Source of the DNA: Elmis aenea
Taxonomy: Eukaryota; Arthropoda; Insecta; Coleoptera; Elmidae
DNA length: 64,000 nucleotides
Direction: 5' to 3'
NCBI GenBank assembly: GCA_947652605.1
Contig: OX393579.1
Span: 38,136,970-38,200,969 of the forward strand
The notes below the pieces were generated by a model, which was given only the letters and a program-made list of their open reading frames with translations, ran no database searches and was not told the DNA's origin. Shown piece by piece: positions 33,712 to 46,252 of the stretch (the first letter of the stretch is position 1; the number at the start of each line of letters is the position of its first letter). Both the position numbers and the translations under genes were made by a program.

Positions 33712-35310
33712 TACAGGGTGGTCCACATAGAAGGGCCACTATTGGGATCTCGTAAACGGTAAGAGCTACAAAGAAGTTTAAATTAGACAAATTGTTCTAT
33801 TTTCGGAGACCTATTCATTGATGCTTTAATGTTTTTAAAAATTTCCATCGCACGCTAGATAATCAACAAAAATCAAAATAGGCATTTTTTTTTTAAATCG
33901 TTAATAACTCGGTTATACTTGATGGTACAAAAATAGTTTTGGGGGAAAAGTTGTAGATTTTTTTACGCACTATAAAATGAAAACATTCATTTGTTTCAAT
34001 ATTGTTTCAATTCTTACAAGGGAAGGTCACGATACGTTGTCGCTAGAATTTGATTCCGGCTGTGTTTATTACATCAAGGGCATCAAAACTTAATGTTTTC
34101 CAGAGTTATACGTGCCACTGGCCATTAACAATAGGGGAAAAACTGAAAAATTGGTACAAAAAGGTAATTTTTGCGATCGCGTTGGCCATGAAACCGTCAG
34201 AGATAAAATCGAAATTCTTCTATTTACCAATAGGCGCATCCTTTGCAAGTAAAATAGTGCAAAGTTTTTGAAAAAATCTTGAACGGTTCCGGAGATAAAC
34301 GTCAAAAACGAAACCCCTGCATAAGCGCTATGTATTGAGAAGTTGTCGCATATCTGTATTACGAGTACTATATCTATGCGACTTGCCTCTTTTTTTGCGT
34401 TTTTCTTCGAAACCGTTTAAGATTTTTTCAAAAACTTTGCACCATTTTATTTGTAAAGGATGCGCGTATTGGTAAATAGAAGAATTTCGATTTTGTCTTT
34501 GACGGTTTCATGGCCAACGCGATCGTAAATATTACTTTTATTAATCAGCTGTTCAGTTTTTCCCCTATTTTTCCGAAGGTAATTGCCAGTGGCACGTATA
34601 ACTCTGGAAAACATTTAGTTTTGATGTTCTTGATGCAATAAACACAGCCGTAATCAAATTCTAGCGACAACGTATCGTGACCTTCCCTTGTTAGATAAAT
34701 TACAAACTTGCATTTTTTTAAATGAAAACCCTAGTTGGCCATGATTTTATGTAAAAGAGTATCTTTTTAGCTTTTCAAAAATATATATTTTTATATATTT
34801 GTTAAAAAAATAACAGAGATATGGCCAATTTTGTAAAAATTCGATCATCAAAGTTTGCCATTATTTCGTAAACAAGTGATGTTTGCAATTATTAAACAAC
34901 TAAACGTCATTTCGAAGTAAATTTTTCAACTTTAAAGCAAATCCCTGTAGTATTTTGTATTTTATAACTGTTTATTGTGGTATTGTGAACATGGCTAAAT
35001 TTGAACTCTTTGAAAAGTTTAATATGTTAGAATATTACTTTGTAAGTAATAAAAACGTAGCGGCTGTTTCAGAATTTACTTGGCAAAAAATATTTTTGTA
35101 CGATCAAGTATAACCGAGTTATTAACGATTTAAAAAAAATGGCTATTTTGATTTTTGTTGATTATCTAGCGTGCCATGGAAATTTTTAAAAACATTAAAG
35201 CATCAATGATAGGTCTCCGAAAATGGAACAATTTGTCTAATTTGAACTTCTTTATAGCTCTTACGTTTACGAGATTCCAATAGTGGCCCTTCTATGTGGA
35301 CCACCCTGTA
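33712..35310. mobile_element. long fold-back element, GTGGTCCACATAGAAGG family, interrupted copy
   Basis: The ends are TACAGGGTGGTCCACATAGA and its inverse, with TA at both edges. Arms and loop match the copy at 22,725-23,939 closely over long stretches (for example AAACTCTTTGAAAAGTTTAA in the loop). The left arm is interrupted by a 674-bp fold-back element at 34,017-34,690. Part of the right arm appears deleted, since the loop runs directly into a shortened arm near 35,090. Confidence 0.92.
34017..34690. mobile_element. fold-back element with CAAGGGAAGGTCACGATACG ends and TTA target
   Basis: The two ends are exact inverses over at least 20 bp (CAAGGGAAGGTCACGATACG), and arms of roughly 300 bp are mirrored (CTAGAATTTGATT.., GAGTTATACGTGCCACTGG, GCGATCGCGTTGGCCATGAA). 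It is flanked by TTA on both sides (34,014-34,016 and 34,691-34,693). The uninterrupted sister copy near 23,022 reads CAATTATTAGATC, so a single TTA was duplicated. A 3-bp TTA target fits PIF/Harbinger-type elements, which is inference. Both ORFs here are mirror images. Confidence 0.92.
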
Positions 35311-35610
35311 TATGTACATCTACTAGTTATACAAGAAATTGGTCTCGTTTCTTTAAACGTTTAGGTTTATAAAACAACTTACTTGGAGCCGAACTCAAAA
35401 CTCTTACGACAAATATTTCGGGACGAAACATTAAAAATATCATATAATAGTAAAGTGCATTGAACAACACTGCAACTTTGATTTTATGTGAAAAAGAAAT
35501 TTCCTTCTCCTTCAATTTGCGTTGTACACACTTGATACATAAAAGTAACAAATATATTTACTTCCTTAAAATCAAAGTATTGAGGTAAATTCATCTGCAC
35601 GTAATATAGC

Positions 35611-36223
35611 TACAGGGTGTGTATAAATTGGCGTGACGATGTTCTTCGTAAAATTCTAAGTCGAAAATCTTGATACAAAAATGTTGTACCATGCTTCTTA
35701 TTGCCTCTGGAACCATTTAAAGAAAAAAAAAATGGCAGCATTGCATACATTGAATGCGTTTGGACATTTTTTTTATCAGCAATTTTTACTTAGGTATTTA
35801 CAATTTTTGTTCGAACTGAAAGCCTTCAGTTCGTAAACATAGCTGCAAACTTTTGGGTATCGTAAAACATAAACAAGAAATAATTACGAGAAAAAGAGAG
35901 ATGACAGCTAATGACAAAGTTGCCATATGTATTATTTTCATTCAAATCAGTGATTTACATATTTTCAACACCAATTTTTGAAAGGAAGAACAAATATCTA
36001 GGAAAAAATACTATTCGAAATTTATTTTTATTCCAAATTGCAGCTTTTTCATTTGCAAGTACTAAATAATAACGCTTATTAAAGAACTAAATGTCAAAAC
36101 TTTGAGGACATCTTGCAGACACAGCAAGCATGGTACAAAATTTTCGTATAAAGATCTTCGACTTAGAATTTTACGAAGAACATCGCCACGTGAGCGCTTC
36201 CGCCAATTTTTACAAACCCTGTA
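35611..36223. mobile_element. fold-back element, TACAGGGTGTGTATAAATTG family
   Basis: The left end TACAGGGTGTGTATAAATTG pairs with the inverse of the right end AATTTTTACAAACCCTGTA. Inside, GATGTTCTTCGTAAAATTCT, AAGTCGAAAATCTT and GTACCATGCTT are mirrored at 36,115-36,185. TA lies on both sides. The 68-codon reverse ORF overlapping its right arm is not a gene. Confidence 0.85.
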
Positions 36224-38624
36224 TTTAATCACAATATTTTCCGAATAGACTATTTTAATACAATGCAATACAGTTATTACGTATTTCTACTGGAAATAAT
36301 ATTAATCTGTTGTCGTATGAAATAATATCTAATATAGGTATATGTTAAGTAATTATTTGGTTGCCATGACTACGTACAGGTGACAAAACGAAAGTAAAAA
36401 TTTGTGAAGGGATTATTGCCGGTACCCATAATAAATTTTCTATTGGTTGAAGTTAAAATAATGGAGTAACTTTACTGTACCATTTTCAATAAGGAAAATA
36501 GTTGGTAAATTAATTGTCTTATTAAATTTACCGGCAATCTTATATTATAAAAATATTATATTTTAAAAGGATTGAGAAAACATATTGAAAAATGGATTTT
36601 CTATTAATATAATTCGTCCAAATAGTACTGTCCATGAACCAGTGTTTTCAATACAGAAAAGTCATTTGCACTAAACCTAAATTAAAACTAGTGAGTGAAA
36701 TCCGTAGGCGCTGTTTTTAAATAATGACCAAATGAAAAAAGACTCAAATATTTATTTTATTGTAAATTATTTTTGATTATTTACTTTGTTTTGTTATATA
36801 TTTTTTGTTTACATGTGTTTATGCGACTATACCGATATTAATGTTTACTTTCTTGCTGCTTTCATATTTTTTATTGTAAATATTTGTGTTACAAAAATTA
36901 GTAAATCTCCAGTTGTTAACAGCTAGCACATTTATAATCTCTAAAGTGTTTTTAATTATAGATACAATTTTTGCCCACGTATTCACAAGTGTAAGAATTT
37001 TACTAAAATGTCTCTGTAATTTTAATTTTAAGGAAGGTTATTTAACCAGAAAAGAGCCCATATGAACCACTGCTATAAAATGCACTAAAGGAATTTGTTT
37101 TACACAGCTTGTAAACTTAAAACTGATCGGTAATGATTCTTTTGATGAAATTTTTAAAACTGCAGATCTGTGTCTGGGTATAAGTCATGTCTTCTTTTCT
37201 TTTCCACAACATAATTAAGCCAAATAACACCTAGTCGTAGAAATAAAGTAAACTTATCCGTCGCCGTCAGTCGCTACTGGATATAATAAAATAATGTAGT
37301 AGATAAAAACATGCTGAGGTCTGCTCAGTCATTCCGCCATTGAACGCTTGAACAGAGAGGATTTTCCAATTGATGACACAGGTCGCAAGAAATAACGTAA
37401 ACATTTTAAAAGCGCTTGCAACGGAACACTGCACCAGTTTTTAAAACTAAGCAGTCCAATGGAAATTTTTGCTCGTTTTTATTTGCATAATTAATTCACA
37501 GTAACATTCAACAAAATGCAGGCGAAGCTATCTCAGTAACAAATGGTTTGGGGGCAATATTTATACATAATAAGATTTTGCACCGAGAGCAGATCGTGCA
37601 CCAATTAACACCAATGTTAATATAACCGAATTCTCAGATCGATAGCTCCGCGTTTATTGTAGCACTGTTGACTTACAAAATCACGAGCAATTAATAATCT
37701 CCCGTTTTTTCCCAGGATACTTGCTAATGTAAACAGTTTTCTTAAAAACGCTGAAAATAGCGAGCCGATTCCAATTCGATTAATAAAGTTGTTTAATCAA
37801 GATTTTACGGACAATTGATTTTGTGAGCCGATTAATGCTAATCTGTTGCATATAAAATCGTATCTATGCTTAGTGAAACTCGACCGGCGCTAATAGCATT
37901 TGCCTAATCGTTTAAACATGCAACTGTTCTATTTTTGTTAAATTCTTAGCACACGATGTAATGTTCACTACCTTTATTAACATAATAAATGTGTACTATT
38001 ATAAACCACAAACCTCGATAATAAAATTACTAGACTCTTAATATTTGAACAAAGAACGCACATATAATTAATTTATTAAAAACTCTTTAAAAAAAATTAG
38101 TTATTTTTAATCACACTGGTTTATATTTAATAATAAGCAAAAGTTTGTAAATTTTTGACTTTACATTTTTCATAATGGATACACGGTGTGTTAACGAAAT
38201 AGGCTCTTCCCCTTTTCATAAATTTTGCATTTAATCCTGAAGTTTTCGCCTAACGAAGCGCTCTCTCAGCTAGAACACGCCGCTGAACGAAACGCCGTCA
38301 CCGCTAAAAAATCCCCACTGAACGAGACGACGCGTCAAAAGTGTCTACTACGGTGTGCTCACTCGTTCATCGGCCAAAATTTAATTTTAATTTAAACAGA
38401 GAGCGTAAGTCGTTTTTTGACATGAACTGGTTTGAAAATTAATATCGAAAGGATTGTTGTTTATGATAAATAATTGAGATAGCAGTACAGTCTGAAAATT
38501 CCGCCATGTTCTGTGAATTCCACAGTTTATTTTACCTTATTTATTATCTATCTCAAATACGATTATAGTCGCCCGTCGCAGCGAAAGGGTTAAACAGATG
38601 AATAATTAAAACAAATCAAGTGCA
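36224..38624. other. non-repetitive intergenic or intronic DNA
   Basis: No gene, inverted-repeat element or RNA recognised. The block at 37,350-37,900 is listed separately. A CpG-rich patch near 38,240-38,370 (CGCCGTCACCGC, GAGACGACGCGTC) is unassigned. Confidence 0.4.
37350..37900. promoter_or_regulatory. candidate conserved non-coding block with homeodomain-type sites
   Basis: Non-repetitive DNA with repeated ATTAAT/TTAAT cores in mixed-composition sequence (CATAATTAATTCAC, CGATTAATAAAG, CCGATTAATGCTAATCTG). No ORF. Regulatory function is inferred and unproven. Confidence 0.22.
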
Positions 38625-38947
38625 CAGGGATAAGGAGTCGGAGTAGGGAGTCGAAGTCGGAAGTCAAAAAAACTGTCGACTTCCGGCTTTTTGATTTATT
38701 GTTTATTGAGAATGAGAACTGAACGAAAACGAAAACAAAATAACAAAAGAACGAAATTTTGTTTTGTTTTTCAAGAACGGAAACGTAATTGAAAACATTC
38801 AATATTGGTTTTAACCGGTTTTCACTAATGTTGTCCAGTGCATTAGTAAAAGGTATCGGAAGTTGAAGTCAGTTGTAAAAAATACCGACTGGGGACCCGA
38901 GAGTCGGAAGTCGGGAGTATATTTTTCTGCTGACTTCCCATCCCTAT
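38625..38947. mobile_element. MITE with GAGTCGG/GAAGTCG arrays, probably hAT-like
   Basis: The left end CAGGGATAAGGAGTCGG is a diverged inverse of the right end, whose complement is TAGGGATGGGAAGTCAG. Both subterminal zones repeat GAGTCGGAAGTCG-like units. No clear 8-bp duplication is seen. The architecture matches the AACCGG and GGAGC elements in this window. Confidence 0.55.
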
Positions 38948-39307
38948 ATAAACTTCGATTAACAGGATATTTTACCTACATATTTTTGGGTTCAAAGAAA
39001 ATGTTTGCTACTTCGTTAAAGAAACAGCACGTATAATTTTACGTGTTTAATAATACAGCCAGCTGTATCATATTCGATACGTTTTAAGACACAAAAATTT
39101 TAGGCATTTGTTTTAGATTGTCGACTGTTCATATTATATGTAGAAGTTCATATTTATTATTGCGTTAATATTTAACACTGACACTATTAAGAAAAGTATA
39201 ATCCAACAAATTAATGTTACAACAAATGCTAATAGAAGCATTTGTTTAAATGCACTTAAGTAGGTACGGTGTACTGTGATTCATCAAATATCTTGACAAG
39301 TTAATGT

Positions 39308-39782
39308 GAAAATTTCCTTCACCTGTCAAATTTGCGTTTTCAACCAATCACTAATCTTAAAACTCTAGAGATTACCAATAGGAGCATTATTACACGGTAA
39401 TAATTTTACATAGGTACCCCTGTCAGATGCTGATCCTCCTATCAAATTTGCGTTTTCGACCAATAACAAACTCAGATTTCGTAGAAACGACAAATAAACA
39501 TAATCATAGTGATAATATCCTTTTCGCAATCAACAGATTTTTATGCGTTTATTGGTCGTTTCTAAGAAATCTTGGTTTGTGATTCGTCGAAAATATAAAT
39601 TTGGAGAGGGAATTAAATATTTTGGTCTTGATAATTTTTAGACGAATTTCGGCGACCAGTAGCGTTACTTTAATATAGATTCAGATTAAACCACACCCCT
39701 GACGCACCACTCTGACAGTACTTGCAAAATTTCCCATAGCATACATTTAATTTGACAGGTAGGTTAGATGAAGGAAATTTTC
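39308..39782. mobile_element. MITE, GAAAATTTCCTTCA ends (copy A)
   Basis: The left end GAAAATTTCCTTCACCTGTC and right end (complement GAAAATTTCCTTCATCTAAC, then CCTGTCAAATT) are inverted. The interior (TTGCGTTTTCAACCAATCAC, TTTGCGTTTTCGACCAATAA, TTGGTCGTTTCTAAGAAATC) recurs at 59,934-60,358. No ORF. Confidence 0.8.
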
Positions 39783-39799
39783 TGACAAATAATAATTCG

Positions 39800-39968
39800 T
39801 GCATTTCAAATAATCTATAATTTTGGACAAACCTTCACTCATGCAAGTTGAATCAGAAAAAATCACTCGTGCACTCGCGTTTTTTTTCCCAGCTCAACTT
39901 GCACTCGGGCATATTAACCAAAAATTATCGATAATTTTCAATGCACTTGTTATATTACTACTGATAAT
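39800..39968. mobile_element. small fold-back element next to copy A
   Basis: GTGCATTTCAAATAATC with TATAATTTTGG on the left is mirrored by CCAAAAATTATCGATAATTT and CAATGCAC on the right, and ATGCAAGTTGA by TCAACTTGCA inside. Its right half recurs at 60,430-60,540, again directly after the GAAAATTTCC element. Confidence 0.65.
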
Positions 39969-41390
39969 TTAATATTTTTGAAGCAGCCTCTGATTACTGA
40001 AATATTGCTATTGTTAAAATCGTTCGAAAATGCTTTTAGTTTTGAAGTTTTAAGAATTTTGCAAAACAATATGGCTGTATTAAAAATTCTTTTCTTTTTA
40101 AATGTAACAATATACAAGACGTCCCATTTGAAATACCAAATTTATAGATATGCAATTACTCCGGTTTTACGCATAACTCATTCGCTTGTTTAAATTAAAA
40201 CAAAAAATTAAACAAAAGGTAGTGTGTCTAATTTCGTTTGCACTTGTAGTGCTGTCTCTCTTTGCTGTATAACACAATAAATCTGCGCTGTCATAAACCA
40301 CCTAGATCACAAATTTACTCGAATCTCTTTCTTTTAATAAAAAAATGCACTAATTCTTTTTATGTATACCTACAACAATTTGATGTGAAATTTTAACTAG
40401 ATTTAACAAATAAATGAACATATAAAACTTAATGTTTATTTAAAGCAAGTACTTCTTGACCCCAATAAATAAACACACGTTTAGCAGCATATTTAAATTC
40501 TGGTTATTTCTGTGTTTGTTTATACTATAAGGCTACTAATTTAACAGTCCCGTTACAAAATTTGTTTACTCTTTACAGTCGTGTTCATGCCCAACGAACG
40601 AATAAAGCCATTGCTCGGCGTCTATACAGGGTGTGCTAAAGATTACCAGGATGTTTAATTCATTTATTTTCAGAAAGTGAAATTATTAAGTAAAAAATGT
40701 GAAAATGCTGACATGTGATAATATATTTAGAATGTTAAATGTATATTTTAAATATTCTTACAAAATATCGGAAGGAATACATTTTCTAATAATAATTTAT
40801 TTAATACTGTAATTTGTTATGCACCATTACTTTTATTATGACATGCCAGAAAATACAGTCAATAATTATAAGAGATATGTGGCATAATAATCTATTAAAT
40901 GTCAGGTTTGGCGTAATTTATCGAGCATCACAGCTAGGAAACAGTAAAATTTTACATTGCATTTAGTCATCGGAATTGGATATTACGTTTGTAAAAATAT
41001 GTAGACCAATTGAACAAAATTTTTTTACTGAGGTCTCCTCTAATGAACAAAAAATGGATTCTAAAAATGAGCTTTCGCAAGTCCAAAACAATTCTTTTTA
41101 ATGTATTGTAATATTACATAACTAAATAGAATGTCCAATTTTTCAAGGTTTAACAAGAAAATTTCGGTTATGCTGAGAGCTAAGAAGTCATATCTAATTT
41201 AAATTTGCGTCATTTGGTGCTAAATTCGAAACTGAAATGAAAATTACCATAACGCTTTTATTTTAGAAGGTACCTATACCTACTCAGGTAAAAAAAATCA
41301 AATTATTATGTGCGCTATCAACAGAGGCGTCGAGAGACGTCGTCGGGCCCGGGGGAAAATTTTTCATAGGCCCCAAGTAAAAGTACAGGG

Positions 41391-41890
41391 TGGACTATTT
41401 TCGATGCCCATACAGCGTATCTTGGTTATTATCAGAGATAGAAAAAAACTAAGTACGTAGTCTCGATTTATTTTTTCGAGAGAAATTCATTGCCGTAAAC
41501 AGATTTTTGATATAATTTTTAATTTTCGAAATATAGCCAAAAACCGATTTATGGCACTTTTCAAAAATGTTAAATATCTCGTTTAAACGAAAAGATAAAA
41601 AAAAACTTTAAAGACATTTTTGGCATGAATTCTTGTGCAACGATTGTTGCCCAGTTACTTGTTTTTTATTTCGAAGCACAGTCGAACTGCACTTTCAAAT
41701 TTTTGAAAAGACTTAGTGATGGGACAAAGAGACGTTTCCGAAAGTTCTTGACCCTTTATTTAGCGTATGTTTTTAAATTTCGATCATTGTCAGCGTAATA
41801 ACTTTAAAACGCGAATACTTCCAATTAGTTTAAAACTTGATGCTCATCAGTTAAACAAATTTGTGCCTACACGATAAAATCAATCGACAG
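41391..41890. mobile_element. half of a TACAGGGTGGACT fold-back element
   Basis: It starts TACAGGGTGGACTATTTTCG, followed by sequence of the kind seen in the other long arms (AT-rich with phrases like AATATCTCGTTTAAACGAAA). No mirrored half or opposite end was found, so the boundary on the right is approximate. Confidence 0.4.
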
Positions 41891-43894
41891 TTCATTAAGC
41901 AATGTAATGACGTTGCGACATAATTTCAAAAAATAACGAAATAAACATTCGTCCTGTTGTGTTAAATTAAATTCGTTTCGCTGATGCGCATTAATTCGAT
42001 GTTTCGTCAAATCATCATTTATGGCACTGAAAAGCTAGAAATACGTCCAGTTGAAATACATTTTATAAAAAGAATTGCCTAACCTAAAAATGATATTGTT
42101 TAATAGCACCCGAGTTTTACATTGTTATGCCTAAACTTGAGCACTATTATTCTGACAATAAAAATAAATAGCGCGGATTTCATAAAGACATGAGCAAACT
42201 CTCTTTGTTGTCCCAGCGCGATTTAAATAAAAAATATCCAATTTATTTATAAATTTGGTACCTATGCACTTTATTTTTCACAGCTTTTTTTGAAAACAAA
42301 CAAATAATCGACGTTGTGAAGATGTTTAAAAAATCCTGTCAGTTTTCTAAATTTATGACTTATAAAACGAGTTTTTATGTTATGGAGTTATCATTTGACG
42401 CAGAAGTTATTAAGGTACAAACGGACGAAGTGTTTATGCCACAGTTACTTCTATAACTATAATTTTTAAGGTACATAAAAAAGCAAACTAGTAATTTATA
42501 TCCCTTGTGCATTATTTGATATAATAATGATGTATAATACGTAAGTATATCTTTAGCTATATTTAAATAATGTGATTATTTTTAGCTCCGAATTGCATTA
42601 ACTGCGTAAATTAAGGCAGGAAATTGACTTTAAACATCGTATTTAGGTAAACACAGTTGTTTGAACTGGTAAATGTATTGATAATAACGAGTAAAAAGGG
42701 AATTAATAAACTGATTATTGAAATATTTCATCCATGTCACCTTTATTTTGTTAATAAAAAGGCTTTTAAGAATACTATCATACAAAAGTATTACAACTTG
42801 TTAGGTTACAGACTGTTGACATAAGACGAAAATCGTCGGATTGCTATGCACTGCACTGCAATCGTCGTGTACGACCATATACCTATAAGGTAAATAAAGC
42901 ATTTGTAACAAAATCTGCTCTGCACACATGCATTTTACGTAACTAATATAGTCTTTGAATCCATCTACGACTTATTCATCAAGTCGCAAAAGTGGTATGA
43001 GAAGTAAATACATTGGAGAATGACATCAATAAAAAAACGGACGTATAAGCGAAGCGTCGGAAATCGAATCGTTGCTTGGTCGTAAAATATAATAGCAAAT
43101 ATTTAATATTAACACAATTCTCCTACTACTTCTGGTTAACTGATATTGTTTACACGATTTAAACGCTACTGTCAGGAAAAGTACGACTCACTTGGTAAAC
43201 CACACAAGCGCGAAGTGTCAAATTTGATATACAAAGGAAATAAAATAGTTTGCTGTCAAATTTAAAAATTATTTCCGAGTTCTACAACAAAATGTATTGT
43301 TTCCTGCATTTATTATTATGTTGTTCTGTTAAAGAAATGCAACGTTAGTTTCAGCCAGTGTAAATATGCATACTTTTATTTTACAAAAAAATCGCTTTTT
43401 GAGCGTCTTCATACCATAAATTTACAGGTGTACATTCGAAAAATAGATTGCTTTATATCGCAAAAAGAAGCAAAAACTTTTGGTTTATTAGAATATATAA
43501 TATTATTAATTATTAATAGCTAACATATATTTTATTTTTACAAAAATACAGTTCGATTATTGAATAGAATTTTATAGGTCTACGTTGTTAAGTTAAAAAT
43601 AAGAACAAATTAATTAAGTTGTTATACTTATAAACGTGAAAAAAACAATATTGTACGTGTAATACATATTTTTATCTTTGTATGTAGAATCATAAAACAC
43701 AACTTTTTCTCAATGATATTTAAAATACTGTTATCTAGCAAAGTACAATTTTTTTAATACAGGATTCAGCATTTACGTCAATACTATGTTGCTCTTACAT
43801 TGTTAATGGTAAAAATACTTCTATATTGAAAAAATACCTTAGTACCTACACGTAATTTTTAATTTGTAGAAGCTGGAAATAAAATATTAATCCA

Positions 43895-44299
43895 TTAAAT
43901 AAAAGCTTTAATAAAAGTTCTTAGAGAACCTGTTGCTATGTGTATACAACGCCAGACAGAGCAAAAAAACTGTGATTTTCGCTGGTTTGTATGTGCCTCG
44001 CGTCCTTCCCCACAACGATTAAAATTATTTCCAAACGGGAAACTTAAATGATTACATAACAAACAGCACAGTACGAGACTTCTTTTTGTCTTTTCTAAGT
44101 AATGAAGCAATAAACCCAAATGGAACGGTTGTAGAAAATCATATTTGGAGCCAGTTACTTTTCGCGAAAACGGTTCGTGCTCTGCATAGTTTGTGTTTAC
44201 AATTAACATAACGGAGTTTCTCTTGCAACAAAGATATTGCCAATCATTTGAACGTCCGAAGAGTGGACACACACGAACGTGACTAGTTTTAAGTTTCAT
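43895..44299 (-). CDS. unrecognised 134-codon ORF, probably spurious
   Basis: An ATG-to-stop frame of 134 codons, the longest in the window. The protein is Cys- and His-rich (for example LCCLLCNHLSFPFGNNFNRC) but the spacing matches no zinc-finger pattern I know. There is no signal peptide. Upstream, no TATA box or splice junction stands out. A run of this length can arise by chance in 64 kb, although the stretch has somewhat more GC than its flanks. It could also be an exon of an unknown gene. I regard it as unlikely to be real and list it only because of its length. Confidence 0.15.
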   Translation of the reverse strand: MKLKTSHVRVCPLFGRSNDWQYLCCKRNSVMLIVNTNYAEHEPFSRKVTGSKYDFLQPFHLGLLLHYLEKTKRSLVLCCLLCNHLSFPFGNNFNRCGEGREAHTNQRKSQFFCSVWRCIHIATGSLRTFIKAFI

Positions 44300-44728
44300 A
44301 CGAATTACCTTATGGCTCTATTGCGAATGTGTTGTACATGCATGTATTTATGCCTATTACAAAACGACTAAAAGTATCACAACACATATAAACTAAGCTG
44401 TATTGTCCACAGTTTGCTTTGTGTGTGTTCACGGAGAACAATGAACAATTGACGTTGGCTTTGCAGATACAGCGGTTATAATTAGAAATAAATGCTATTC
44501 AGCGGGTTATGCTGTTAGCACCTGATCAAGGGGGAGAAAATTTTATATTCAACAACCTAAAACTACGATTAAAAATATAAATAAAAAGTAAATGGGTCAT
44601 GCAATCAAGTTTTCATTAATGCACACGGTTTTAGCACAAATCAACCAGTTACTACGGTTTCAAAATAATGTTAGTAAGTTTTTTAGTTTTCCAAAATAAA
44701 AGATTAAATAATTATCATGTATTTTAAC

Positions 44729-45183
44729 CAGGGACGCGAACCGAAACGGAACCAACCGGTGCATTTTTCATGAATCGTGAACCGGAACTAAACCTTTTAT
44801 TTAAAAAATCACAAAACCCGAAAATCGAATCGACTGTCGTGAACCAGTTTAAACCGCTTCAACCGGTTTAAACCGCTTCAACCGGTTTGTAAAACGGTTC
44901 GGTCCAATTATTTTACTTAATGACAGTGAAAATTTATTTTTTAAATTTCGTAATTTTGATTGCATTTTAACAAAAATGGAAACATTTAAGACAGTTCAAT
45001 TTATAAACATGCAATATCATCATATTTTGCATTGAACCGGAACCGGAACTGAATCGTTGCCGCCGAACCGAATCATTATAAAATAAAAATCGGTGGTTCG
45101 GAACGTAAACCTACCTATAAGCTAAAATTTATCGAACCGGTAACCGGAACTGAACCGTTTTTTTTTTACGGTTCGGGTCCCTG
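44729..45183. mobile_element. hAT-type MITE with AACCGG arrays, second long copy
   Basis: The ends are CAGGGACGCGAACCGAAACG and the inverse of CAGGGACCCGAACCGT. Flanks ATTTTAAC and ATTTTATT match at 6 of 8 positions. It shares order and interior with 12,665-13,101 (GTGCATTTTTCATGAATCGT against GTGCTTTTTTCATGAACCGT, and the TTTGCATTGAACCGGAACCG block). A short AACCGGTTTAAACCGCTTC unit is locally duplicated. Confidence 0.85.
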
Positions 45184-45796
45184 ATTTTATTAACTGGTGA
45201 CTTTTAGTCCCATCAGAAAACCGCAACGAAATAAGGTTATATCTGACTATAAATTGGTGCAAAATTTTGTTTTTGTTACAATTGTTTCGTTATGACGCAT
45301 AGGCTGGGTTGTATAAAACGCTTCACGCCGCATGTTAATGTTAACCTAAATGTTTAGCATTGAGTTCCAAGGCTAGCTATAAAATATCATGATGTGCAGC
45401 GTATCATGCAACTTGGTTTATGTATAATTTTGTTAGACGATAAAGCAAAAGAGTGAAAAATTGTATCAGTTGGTTAATTAACACAACTTTTTAAAAATGA
45501 TAATTGGGACAAAGTGTCTAAAAATCTTAAGTTCAAAGTCTTTTGATAGCCTCTTTTTTGCTCCATCCAATTATAAGTAAGTTTTAGTTTGTTCATGCGA
45601 ATAAAACTGTAAGAGAAAAAGCAATTTTATGGCACATAAAAACGAGTATGAATTAACTATTAGCAAGTAAATCTAAAATGAAATTAGTTGACAAGAAATT
45701 GAATGTTATTACATTATAGAATAATTAGAATAGTATTTAAAATTTCTGTTCATTTAGTAAGTACCTAATAAAACTAAACTGATAATTTATTTATAA

Positions 45797-46252
45797 CTAG
45801 CGTAGTTACCCGGCTTCGCTCGGTGAATTTTTTTATTAATCACAGACTACTCGCGCTTCGCGCTCGCGCTCGGTGGACGTTTTTATTTAACTCGAAAGTG
45901 GGATTGTTTGGTACGCACTTGTCGGGAAGAGTGAGACGATTCCGAATCGGTACGACACATGTGCGAAAAGGTCGAATCGGAGAAGGTTCGAGCGTTTAAA
46001 TGTTACGTCAAATTGTAAAATTTTGACGAAATTTTTGCTCCAGACGACCCGATTTAAGTGTTGCGTGTAAGATTTTGGCACGTTTTCCTCAATTTCTTTT
46101 CCGGACGATTTTTTTGGGAACTCTTATATAGCCTATCTTTTTCCCATGGTCCTATAGATTGTCGGTGCCAAATTTGGTCAGGATCGGATGAATGGTATAG
46201 GAATGCATAAAGGACAAACAAACAAACATACATTCATTTTTATATATTTATA
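45797..46252 (+). repeat. dispersed repeat with CCCGGCTTCGCTCGG start and ACAAACAAACAAACAT end
   Basis: It starts near CTAGCGTAGTTACCCGGCTT and ends ..GACAAACAAACAAACATACA followed by TTCATTTTTATATATTTATA. Sequences of this pattern are widespread in arthropod genomes and usually mark 3' portions of retroelements or SINE-like repeats. That is recollection, not a search result. The 64-codon reverse ORF 45,887-46,081 lies inside it and is not a gene. ATTTATAA occurs at both sides and may be a target duplication. Confidence 0.5.

Larger units (their letters stand above)
39969..44728. other. long non-coding stretch with repeat fragments
   Basis: It contains a solitary end TACAGGGTGTGCTAAAGATT at 40,624. 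A hAT-like left end CAGAGGCGTCGAGAGACGTC with a GGGCCCGGGGG run lies at about 41,325, and a TACAGGGTG half-element follows from 41,391 (listed). The longest ORF of the window (43,895-44,299, -, 134 codons) has no recognisable domain. No other gene-like signal is seen. Confidence 0.4.

Noticed and set aside
43895..44299. 134-codon reverse ORF, longest in the window
   Set aside because: No known domain, no splice or promoter context, and a length that can occur by chance in 64 kb. Listed with low confidence only.
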